Assembly (NCBI GenBank): GCA_965153355.1
Contig: OZ231127.1
Coordinates: forward strand, 21,762,001 to 21,826,000
DNA length: 64,000 nucleotides
DNA from: Flaccisagitta enflata
Taxonomy: Eukaryota; Chaetognatha; Sagittoidea; Aphragmophora
Direction of reading: 5' to 3'
The position numbers and the translations under genes were made by a program. The notes beneath the pieces were generated by a model that saw nothing but the letters and a program-made list of their open reading frames with translations, searched no databases and was not told where the DNA came from. Shown here piece after piece: positions 1 to 10,000 of the stretch (its first letter is position 1; each line of letters opens with the position of its first letter).

Positions 1-43
1 TTGAGAAAGGCATTTTAAATGATCTAAAATAAAGAATAAAATA

Positions 44-1795
44 TTAAATTACATACGAGATATTTTCAGGTTGCTGAAAAAAAGAACTGTATGTAAGTAT
101 GTCATTGCCAAAAAGTTTTTTATACAAAAGTAAATCGGGGGCTTTTACGGTGTCAGTTTCCCCATCTTTTTTGATTATATAACTAATCTCATGACGAGAG
201 GGAAGAATTTTTTTATTTCGGAGAAATGAGTTTTCATGTTGAATGCCTACAACTTCGATTTTCTCAGAAAGAGTTGTATTCATAATTGGTGTCGAGTCCA
301 AAACCAATTGCAATTGAAAAGAGTAGAAGCCACGATTCATGTTGTTTACATAGTAAATAATAGGAAAACTAGTTTTATCAATAGAAGTGATTTCATGTAT
401 GGTGTCAGACCAAATGCTTGAAAAGATAGGATCTGTTTTCCTAAAAACACTTTCTTTTTTTTTTACTCTAACTTTTGAGCCTATTTCTATGCGGTCTTGG
501 CGTGGTGTTTTGATATATAGTTGCATTGCTTTGCATTGATGGATAGTATATTTCAAGTCATTTAATTTTGCGACTTGAGAGGCTATGTGTGAGGAGAAAT
601 GAACCTAAAAAAAAAAATAATTTGGTGACAAATTATTGTGCTTGGTCTGACATGTTTTTAGTCGGGTGCACATGACTTTACAACCTGTTTTGTCTGTCGG
701 TTGGTCGGTCAGTCAGTTGCTTGGTCCGTACATGACTTTGATAGTCGTGTATCTGGCCTTGTTAATTTGTTGGTCTGTTTAGTGTGATAGGTACTTACAG
801 CGTAAGGACTGAATTGGTGTAAATTAGAATGTGGTCTTGTGTTATATATAAACTCAGCAAGTTTTATGATTGTATCATAATTGCTGGTTTTAAAACTTGT
901 TAAGAGCCGGAAAAAAAGGACTTTGATCGTGCGAATTACTCTAGAAAAAAAAACAAGTAATATGGGGTTACAATATTATTGTGCGTGGGCTGGGCTGTAT
1001 TGGTATTGTATTGGTATTGTATTGGTATTGGACCGACCTCTCTATTGGACTGCATTTCGGAAATGGGCCTATGTTTTGAAAATAAATCTGTATGCCAAAT
1101 TTTGTGTGCAAGTCTCTTTTTACTTTTGCTTTGAATTCACCTGGAGATAGAAACAGGGTAATAAAGTCTGAAATCATTTATATGACTTGTAAGCAGTCAG
1201 GTAATGTCTAAAAGGTGTGCTCAGGTGATGTTTAAAGTGTGGTCAACGGACTGGCAGACGGTCAACATAGTGGGATGTAGAGTTGTATGCTAAAATGACA
1301 AGTTATCATACCTCCACGGTCACATCCTAGTTTCTTATAGGTATTTTTGAAAGTGTTGCCTTTTGTAAAAAAATTAAAAGCTTCAATAAAACTTTTTAGA
1401 GTCTCAGAACTTGATCGATTTTTTTGAAATTTTAAAAAGATCAATCTTGAAAAATGGTCCATTGCCAGAAATAGTGTTCTGTGAGATTGTTTCTGAGTAG
1501 GGGAGACATGAAGACGTTTTAAAAATGCAAGGTCGCTTAAAAGCAGGTGACGAGGACCAAAGCTTAACCATGGTCTGTGGGAATAGTGGCGACGTCTCCC
1601 CCTCAAAATATATCTTTCTTTCATTTTTGATAGGCTTTCTACTTTTGATTGTAGCTGTTTTATTGAAGCTAAAGTAGTTGGTTCTGTTAGTGACTTAGAC
1701 TTAGCTTCATGGTACACTCTGTTTATGTTAGTGTCGCCAAACAATGGTGAATTTATGTCACTAAAGTTATGTAAGAGAAATTCTTCGTTGTCCAT
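44..1795 (-). CDS. Polinton/Maverick-type integrase (rve/DDE), 4 exons
   Basis: Predicted retroviral-like integrase that would insert the element's DNA in the nucleus. Exons: 1312-1795, 1038-1140, 799-940, 44-604. They total 1290 nt, and phases match at every GT-AG junction, giving 429 aa. The N-terminal part has the NINRVYHEAK helix and GRRRHYSHRP segment that precede the catalytic core in Polinton integrases. The core follows: D88 in LLLSDLAFL, D159 in KLGCDRGGEF and E195 in KCSPIERVI, so D-35-E spacing is exact after splicing. Exon 3 carries the usual AEFIYNTRPHS segment. The C-terminal SH3/chromo-like barrel starts at IEIGSKVRVKKK and includes GFYSFQLQLV. The ATG lies 36 bp after the stop of the upstream gene. 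Intron 3 (605-798) is mostly one HR repeat. The family assignment is from motif memory; the exon model is inferred, and no inactivating change is seen. Confidence 0.85.
654..775 (+). repeat. Hairpin repeat HR, in integrase intron 3
   Basis: Diverged copy: TTTTTAGTCGGGTGCACATG, 'gtcggttggtcgg' block, then GTCGTGTATCTGGCCTTGTT. It fills most of the 194-bp intron (605-798). Confidence 0.7.
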
Positions 1796-1831
1796 GATGA
1801 AAGATCTAAAAAAGATAAATATTGAAAATTG

Positions 1832-3655
1832 TTAAGCAAAACATAATGATCTTATTTTATTGGAAGGAATTTTTTGTGCAGAAATTTTTTTTGAATTTTT
1901 TAAAACTTTTGAAATGATATTTTTTTCACTAGGATTAAAACGTTTTTGTTGGACTTTGGATCGTAGTAGCCATTGGAACAGTCTTAGGGTGCTAAGGCTT
2001 AATGCTGATAGTAATTTGGAGAAATGGATAGTTGAATTTGACGGGATATAAAGTACATTATGGTTGTGAAGTAGTTTAAAGTTTTTATTACTTGCAAGTA
2101 AATTAAGTAGAGCATGTGAATTTGTCATGAGCAATTTCTTAGAATTTGTTGTTAATGGAATATGGTTCTTGTTGAAAATCGAAAGAATTTCATTCCTGGC
2201 AGATGGTATATATTTTTTGATAAATGATAAGGTGCAATAGTTTTTTGTTATTTTACTAGATTTGGTTGTAGTGAAGTTGTGGTTGTCCTCTTTTTCTTCT
2301 TCTTTTTTTTCATCTTCATCTTCATCTTCTTCCTCGTCATCTTCTTCTTCTTCGTCTCTCTCTTCATCCTCGTCATCTTTTTCTGCTGTTTCTCTTTCAT
2401 TTTCATTTTCATTCTCATCAGTTTCCTCATTCTCTTCTTCTCCTTCTTCTTCTTCTTCTTCTTCTTCTTCTTCTTCTTCTTCTTCTTCTTCTTCTTCTTC
2501 TTCTTCCTCTTCCTCTTCCTCCTCTTCTTCCTCTTCTTCATTTTCTTCCACTTCTTCTCTTTCCCTCTCGTCTTTGGTCCTATTTTTTTTTTCTGTATTT
2601 TTTCTAATTTCTTTTTTTGGAACTACTTTTACTTTTTTGCTTGTCTTATTATTAGTTTGTTTTGCTTTCACTTTTCCTTTTTTTTCAATTAATTGTTTGT
2701 CGTCTGTTAATGAGTCCGTTACAGGTTCATTACACCCTCCTTGGAGCAACAATCTTGACTGAGCAGGTGGTAGTTTTTCTCTATCGGCTTCTAACACTTT
2801 ATTCTTTCTATGTTTATATATTATGTCCATGATTTGGTCTGTCTTTGTTTGACAAGTGATAGTTTCATTGTTTAAGATGCGGTTTATATCTTCTTGAAGT
2901 TCGATATCCTCTTTTGTGCTTATTTTGTGTTCAGTGGTCATTTTTCTAGATATAGATTTATTGGTGCCTCCGTTTAAGTCTTTTGAAGGTGAAGGATCTG
3001 TTTCGATATTTTGTTTTTCATTTATAGTTGTATTAATTTTATTTGGTTTATTATTAGCTGCTTTGATAGCTAAGCTTATTATTTGCAAAAAATCGAGTTC
3101 GTGGACCAAAAAAGTTCCTCGTGGCAAGAAAAAATGTGACTTTTAGGTGTGACGGACGGACGGGTTGGTAAAAAGGCTTTGTCCGTCCGTTCATCCGTTG
3201 GTCTGTTGGTCTGTCAGTCCATTCGTCATGGTGATTGAGTTGGAATGTGTGAAAATGTGCATTTTTAGTCGCGGACACGCGACTCTACACCTTGTCGTGT
3301 CGGTCGGTCCGTCCATCGGTCCGTCGGTCCGTCCGTCACATTTCTAAATTCTGAGCAGTTTTTGCGGTACTGCTCCTGCCCAACCGTCCGCGACTGGATT
3401 GCCGTGTATCCGGCTTTGTATGTCCTGTCTGTCCATTCGTGTATCCGGCTTTGTTAAATAGTGGACTCCTGGGTATATTTTGTTATGTCGGTTGGTCTGT
3501 CGGTCTGTTGGTCATCATGTTCTAGTTTTGTTTATTTATATTTTTGATATAAAAGTCACATTTTTCTTACTAAAAAGTAGGCTATTTGATCCTAATTTGT
3601 TCTTTTCAATATCATTTTTAATTAGGGATAGGTTATTCGCGTCTTCAGAGTTCAT
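1832..3655 (-). CDS. Acidic low-complexity protein of the Polinton-like element, 2 exons
   Basis: Unrecognised 440-aa protein. Exons 3571-3655 and 1832-3069 total 1323 nt with a phase-1 junction. I chose the ATG at 3655 (MNSEDANNL); the frame is open further upstream, so an earlier start is possible. Residues roughly 150-300 are lysine-rich and then almost pure glutamate, encoded by a long (TTC/GAA)n tract at 2439-2530 and nearby. After it comes a non-repetitive C-terminal domain of about 130 aa (from CTLSFIKKYIPSARNEI to the end) that looks like a real fold. The shape, a linker followed by a small alpha/beta C-terminal domain, loosely recalls accessory Polinton and adintovirus ORFs; this is only a weak impression. 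It ends 36 bp before the integrase start. The single intron (3070-3570) contains an HR repeat. Confidence 0.6.
3140..3460 (+). repeat. Hairpin repeat HR, in intron of the acidic gene
   Basis: Good copy at about 3263-3420: AGTCGCGGACACGCGACT hairpin, (GGTC/CGTC)n, GCTCCTGCCCAACC, GTCCGCGACT, CCGTGTATCCGG. A second CGTC-rich block at 3140-3240 and a second 'gtatccggctttgtt' at 3440 suggest a further truncated copy. Confidence 0.8.
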
Positions 3656-4277
3656 TTTGGGAAACGATTGAGTAATAACAGAAGGAGAACTAAGAACTTT
3701 TTCTGACTCACTGATGTGGAAATAATATGAAATATTTGTTGTGAAAGAAAAGGGCAAAATCATGTAACTTCCATCACAAACTAAAAGCTTCAGGCGACTA
3801 GCCTTAATTCACTTTTAGAATCTCCTTCTGATACATGATTCGTTACATAGTGTATGGGGAAAGTACAAAATTGCTAAGTTAAGTAATTGTAAGCGGAAGC
3901 TGATTGTAGATGTAAACAATTGATATCTTTGATCATATTTTTTGAAATTAGTTGTTGACTTTTAAGGTAACGTAAGTACTGAAACATGATGTCAACATGT
4001 GCTAAAGAATACGTCCTGGCTGGAAACACGATGCTTCATTTGCATGATTATAGAAAAGGTGTAACGGACGGGCCAACGGACGGGCCAACTGACAACGGAC
4101 GGACGGACGGACGGACAAATTCTCTTATAGAGATGTGGTGTAACAAGTGAATTAGAGAATTGTAAAACTGACGATTATGAGTAGTTGGCCAGGACTGTAG
4201 CAAGTTGAAGTAGATTGCTGTGAGTCATGGTGAGTTGCTGCGTGTCACAGCGGGTCGCAGCGGGTCGTGAAGCTGCA
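3656..4277. other. Intergenic stretch with GGAC tetranucleotide remnant
   Basis: The 620 bp between the acidic gene and the next gene hold a short (GGAC)n remnant at about 4062-4117, probably a decayed HR copy. At 4190-4265 there are short repeats of a GTGAGT/GGGTCG type. I see no convincing exon, although minus-strand frame from 3763 down to 3655 is open and could extend the acidic gene. Confidence 0.4.
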
Positions 4278-5396
4278 TTATTTTGTTGACTTTTTGTTTA
4301 TTTGACGAAGTGCTTCTCGTTTGAGAAGGCGATCGCGAAGATTGTTAGTTGGTGGTGTAGTTTTCGGTTGGTTGTCGCTGTTGATCATCGCGCCCACGTC
4401 CATGCGGTTGGTCGTCCAATTTTGTTTGTAGACGTAGTTTTGCAATGTTGTGAACGTCGAGAAGTGAATCGCGAGATAGCCGTATCTGTGTGTGTAGGGG
4501 GGGGGAGAGGTTGGTAAAGTTTTAAGGTGCGACAAAGTAGCTTTGATTGTGTCTGTCGGTTGGTCTGTCCGTCTGTGTCCGTTAGTGATGATATTGAGTG
4601 ACGTGAGTGACGTGAATGACGTGAATAAGAGAGAAAGAATGATTTTATTACCGGTGTGTGCCATCGAGGCTGTCGAGGAAATCTAAGTCGGTGTTGCAAA
4701 GGTGGCAACCTGCTTTCTCTGCGTCGTTGTGGTCGTTGGCGTCCTTGTGGTCCTCGATTAGACTCTTTATAAAGAGTATCGGTAGGTTGTGGCTGAAAAG
4801 TGGGAGTTGTAAAGATGATATTAGATAGAAACCGATTATGAGAACAAGGCCGGATACACGGCAATCCAGTCGCGGACGGTTGGGCAGGAGCAGTAATGCG
4901 AAAACCGCTTGGAATTCAAAAATGTGACGGACGGACGGACCGACGGACGGACGGACCTACCGACCTACCGACCGACACGACAAGGTGTAGAGTCGCGTGT
5001 CCGCGACTAAAAACAAGGTTGGGAAGGGGTGGGTAATGATGCTTGTGTATTTTACATGTCTGTATAAACACTAAGACAAACCGACAAAGACAATGTGGGA
5101 CTTACTTGTCGTCATTGTCATTTGTTCCTTCGTCAGACGGCATGTACATCATGTCCGCTTCCTCGAACAGATGGTCGTCGTTGGGGATGGGAACAACCGT
5201 TTGTGATTGTTGGTCCTCGTCTGTGGAGTCGATGGATTCGTCATTGGTGGTCGTTGAAGAAGGAGGTGGCGTTACTATGGCGAGGCGTTGCTCATTGTTG
5301 AAAATCGCCACGTCATCCACGCCGATTGTTGTTCCGGGGCGTAGGAGAAGTGAGCTGAATGGGGTGGAAATTTGTAATGTGTCATTTGTCATTTGT

Positions 5397-5428
<32 letters not shown>

Positions 5429-6432
5429 TGTTATGTGTCATTTGGTTGGGTAGAAATTTGTGATGTAAGAATGTTTACTTGAGAAATGATTCCATTTGAT
5501 AAGCCAACGTCTTGATGCCGGTGCCGGTGGGAACAGGTTGTGGTGTTGTGGTGTATGGAGCTCTGAATCTCAGAGACTCGTCCGTGTCAGTTTTTTCGAG
5601 TGCGCGGACAGTGATATAGAATCCGCCTGTAAATGAAAGATGGGCAAATGGTGTTATAGAGGCTTTTTCGTCTGTTGATTTGTTTGTATGTTAGTGTTTG
5701 TGTAAAGGTTTGTATGTTTCTTTGTAGTGCAAAAGCATTGAAAGAAATCTTACTTTTGACTCCATTGCGTCTTGATTTCTCGTAGGTGATTGAAAACCCT
5801 AGAGCCGTATTAGGAACACGTGTGATGCCAACACAGTATGTCGAAATTAGGCGGTGAAGGTCACTTTCGTTTGTCGGTGAAGTTCTGTCATTGTCGGTTT
5901 GCATGGATGCCAATTCACGAGCAAGATTGACAGCGACATAAATGAGCACCTGGTAGATGCCTAGACGGACCGGAAGAAAGGAAGGGGGGGGGGTAGAACA
6001 TGAAGTGTAATGAATATATCAATCAATTGGTTGACGGACAGACCTTCAGTAGACATGTGATGATGTATCTGAAAAGAATGATTGATAACTAGAACATACC
6101 TTGCTTGGTTAGTTTCAGATGGTCTTTCAGAGAGAGTTTCCAATTGAGCACGGTGTCTGCAACGGTGAAGTCCGTGATTTGGTTGATCTTTGTCGCATCC
6201 AGTCTTCGGATCTCCATTATCGTCTCCTCCGGACGGTTTTGGGTGGATTTGAAGACAACGATTCTGTGTGAAGTGTGTGGTTGTGTGTAAAAAAGAAATG
6301 GTAAATGAAAAGATTAATCATCAAACAGACTGACTTTGGGTAAATACTTGTTGTGTACTGTTGGGTCGGGGTATGTAGCATATTGAACTAGTACTGATCA
6401 TGTATTGGGGCTTACTTCAACTCATGTGTCAT
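4278..6432 (-). CDS. Unrecognised 377-aa protein of the Polinton-like element, 7 exons
   Basis: Seven exons join cleanly: 6416-6432, 6100-6263, 5754-5960, 5479-5626, 5106-5354, 4652-4792, 4278-4485. The sum is 1134 nt, exactly 378 codons, and all junction phases match. The short first exon gives MTHEL. The N-terminal half (about 1-230) is dense and ordered, with strand-like segments such as IVVFKSTQNRPEE and GFYITVRALEKTD. The middle is acidic and Ser/Thr-rich. The C-terminal part has a Cys/His pair in AGCHLCNTDLDFLDSL followed by a basic tail ending in INKKSTK. I do not recognise the family. Position between the integrase side and the polymerase, same strand and same intron style suggest it belongs to the same element. 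HR copies sit in the two introns nearest the 3' end (about 4518-4600 and 4845-5013). Confidence 0.65.
4845..5013 (-). repeat. Hairpin repeat HR, in intron of the 377-aa gene
   Basis: Complete copy in reverse orientation, from ACAAGGCCGGATACACGG to GAGTCGCGTGTCCGCGACT. The GCGGAC/GTCCGC arm type. Lies between exons 5106-5354 and 4652-4792. Confidence 0.85.
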
Positions 6433-7065
6433 GGACAAACAGTTCGGGTTTGTCAATAAGTTGATGGATGGACAGACAGGTGGACAATTGAACGAATGTT
6501 GTTATTACGATAATCTAAGGTTGTTAATAGGTGGAAATTAGGTATCTACGTTTAATTCTATGTATACAAACAGCAATACATAGACAATTATAAACTAACA
6601 ATAATCATGCAGGCAGTCATGTAGGCAAATCATGTAGGCAAGTATTTATGCTCGATCAAAACCAAAATGTCAACTCATTGAAGTTAAAATGTATAATATA
6701 TATATATAGGTAGTCACGTAGGTAATCATGCTGTTGGCCATGTAGACAAATTATGTGTGTGCAAACTAGTGAAAAATTTCAATTAAGATCACCTCTCCGA
6801 AGTCAATTGAAAAGCAGAATGTGTCTCACCATCCAAAAGCTTACGCTTTTGGGGATAAGTAGGGGGGAGAGAAAACTTCGAGCATGCCATGATGGAATGC
6901 TTATTTGAAGAATTAATTGATTAATAATAAGACTGGTAAATAGAAGATATATATATATAGATGATAGATAGTAGACGGATGACATGTTCGAGTAAATCAG
7001 ACATGTGAAAGATATGACAAACATCGGGTTTGGTGGTAGTCTGTCAGTCCGTCATATCGAAATAT
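6433..7065. other. Intergenic region between the 377-aa gene and PolB
   Basis: These 630 bp are AT-rich, with short tandem-like runs of a 'catgtaggcaa' type (6600-6740) and small (TA)n tracts near 6695 and 6950. No exon, HR repeat or RNA gene is apparent. It should contain the 3' end of the polymerase transcript and any promoter for the downstream gene, but no motif stands out. Confidence 0.4.
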
Positions 7066-10000
7066 CTATTCATTTATCAATGCTCTCATGAAAAGCGGAA
7101 AGGAGAAGAATGAATCTTCTTTCTTCATTGGTAAAAAAAAATTTCTTTTGGAAGACCCTTTGGTTAAAAGAAATTTTCTTGTTTGATTCATAAAGACTTC
7201 TAGAAAATATTTTCTAAAAGAATAAATCTGAATTTTTTCAGGTGTTTCGTTTTCAACACAGGTGTCAATAAAGAGTTCTGGTGTTATGAATTCATGGTAG
7301 GTTCTTCGGATGCCTTTGCATCGTTTGTAGGCTAGAGTATCCGGAACGCGCTGGTTCTCGTCCACAGGAAGGAGTAGCGGACTTTGGATTTTGGTGAGAA
7401 GGTATTGCTGAAGTGGTAAGAAAACAAGGTCGGATACATGGTTATCGAAGTCGTGTGTGGGTGGGCAGGGCCATATTTAAGGTCAGTAGGTCATTTGGGC
7501 AGGAGTAGTGAGGTCAAAGAAATGAAATCGTAAAAAAAGTAAAGTGTGACCGACCGACTGACCGACCGACCGACCGACCGACCGACCGACCGACCGACCG
7601 ACCGACCGACCGACTGACCGACGGACAAAGTGGGTTGTAACGTCGTGTGCACGTGACTAACAAATGGTGCTTGTTGTCTGTCTGTCTGTTTGTCAGGTGT
7701 TACATGTTTGTCACCTTGGGTGAACTCGAAATACACATGGATAGCGGTGAGCCCACTTCGTCTTTAAACATCATTAATGCTGATTTGTTTTCAATTTGTA
7801 GATATTGAAACATAGCTTTTGCTAGTTTGTTTTTGTTGAGCCACGTTTTGAAGAGAAAGGAATCTAAATGGGTAGAAAGTAAGATGGTTGGTTCAGTGAG
7901 GTGAAAAGTGTGGTTAGATGTATGGAAATTTGTTCTAGAGAACAAGAAGGAAGAAGGACCTGGTTCTAAGGACGAGAAGTCCATGATTCGATGAAATACT
8001 GCAAAATAAGTCTCTGTCAAGCGACGGGCTGTGTAGGTTTCATCAAAAGGTACACGGTAAAGTGGGTCCAAGGTATGTTTTTCTGAGATGTTTTCCAGTT
8101 CTCTCCTTTGAAAATAGAAATTGTGTAAACAGGTTGATGTTTAGTTATGTTACGTCATGTTACATGTCGTCATGTTATGTACATCATGTTATGTCACCTT
8201 TCAAGAGGATGAGCTGGACGGGAGACGGATAAAATCATACTGTCTGTGTCGCTAAGGCATAATCTAACGCCTGACCGGTCATATCCAGCAAAATTGGATG
8301 CAAGAAAAAAAAACATACGCCAAAGCAGGACCTGTAAGTATGGTGTGATGGTGTGAGGTGTGATGGTGTGAGGATGTGTGGTTACTTGTCCATCTGTTTG
8401 TGTGACAGTTTGTCTATTTTTAGATTCACCAACGTAAGAGGGTCTGTCCGTCCGTCGGTTCGTCCGTCTGTCCGTCCTTCGGTCTGTCCATTGGTCTGTT
8501 ACGTAGATGACGCACTAGATTTGATTCTTTATATGATGTGAATGTTTCATTGTGGTGTTTGGTTTACCTTGCTAGTTGAATATATTTTACTTGATACCGA
8601 GGTCACTGTCCTATCAAAGATAGTTGTTCCATCTGCCAATGCTAATGCACAATTTTGTCCCAAAGAAACCACGTCTACAAAGTTTGGGTCATCAAGAGCG
8701 GCGTCCAAACTCTTTTCTGAGTCTATTATGGTCGTTGAAAGATAGTCGTGTTGTGAGGCATGAAGCTTGCCACAGACGGCTACAGAGTAGTTTTTGTACA
8801 CACTTTTAAGGACTGTACTGACTGTATTAGCTCGTAAGTAGGACATTTTAGATGAAAATGGTCGTAAGAAATCATAGACGTTGAAGGAGACAATGTTATG
8901 GACCCGGGTAATTTTTGCGCCAAAAAATACGATCATCATAAATACCATATCTATATGATCGACAAAAATCCCAGATTTTAAATCTGAAACTAATTTCTTT
9001 GGTATTTTTGATGTCTTGGTATGACATTTTTCATATTCGGCTCTTTGTGAGTGTGTGAGTTCAAGTCTATCTGTTTCTGTAATGCTTGGGAAATTGCTGT
9101 AATCTAAGGAGTGTTCTTTAACAGACAGCCTGTCAAATTCGACCTCTACCTCGCATAGGTATGACAAACGTTCATTGGTTGCTTTTGAGGCAAAGAAAGA
9201 CGAGTCAGCGGACATCAATCTTTCTGATAAGGCCTTAAAGGCTTTCTTGTGGAGGTTCTCATTCATAAGTGTGTAATTTGAAAGAGGTAAGGATAGGGAC
9301 TGGGCAGATGGATATAGGCTGAGGAAAAAGAAAAAAGTTGAGAGAATTAGATAGATAGTGGCAAAAAAATGAACAAGGCCGGATATACGGTGATTAGTTG
9401 TGGACAGGTGGGCAGGGGCGGAAAAGTGTTTTCATCTTTTCAACTCGATTGTTGGAGATGGACCGACGGACGGACGGATGGACAAAGTCCCTCATAGAGT
9501 TGTGTGTCCGTAAACTAAAAAGCAATTGGGTAACAGATTGACAGATTGACAGGTAACAGGTTTTACATAAAAGTAGCAATTGTTCTAAATTTCTTTAGGT
9601 AATTGATATTATTAGTAAGACCTGTTACCTGTTGGCATCGATGTAGTATCCGTTTGAAACCGGGCTATTCAGTTTGGTGCCAACAGAAAAATACTTATAC
9701 ATACAATTTGTGGTGACAAAGCCTCCTGAGAGATATGAAAGAGTAAAGTATGATACAGTTACATGTTATGTGAGTTTGTGTCTCAGCTCTGATGGTCTGT
9801 CGTTTCGTTGATGTTTTGGTTCATAGATTAATTTTGGGTATCAAGTGCACCTGTCCTAATGATCAAGTGATCTCAGACACAGTCTGGCCTTTTCTGTATG
9901 GTACATTGGTAACTAATGGGGGGGGGAGCCTACCACGGAGTGATCGATTCCATAGGTCTCTCGTTTCACTTGAAACGTGATCAATTTTCAAAGTACGATT

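Noticed and set aside
2262-2762. Plus-strand poly-Ser and poly-Phe ORFs over the (TTC)n tract
   Set aside because: Antisense shadows of the acidic minus-strand gene; composition is pure repeat.
7491-7736. ORFs with SVGRSVGRSVGRSV or SVRPSVRPSV sequence (also at 3165, 8353, 44545 and others)
   Set aside because: They are translations of the HR tetranucleotide arm, recur in every HR copy in arbitrary frames, and have no start or domain support.
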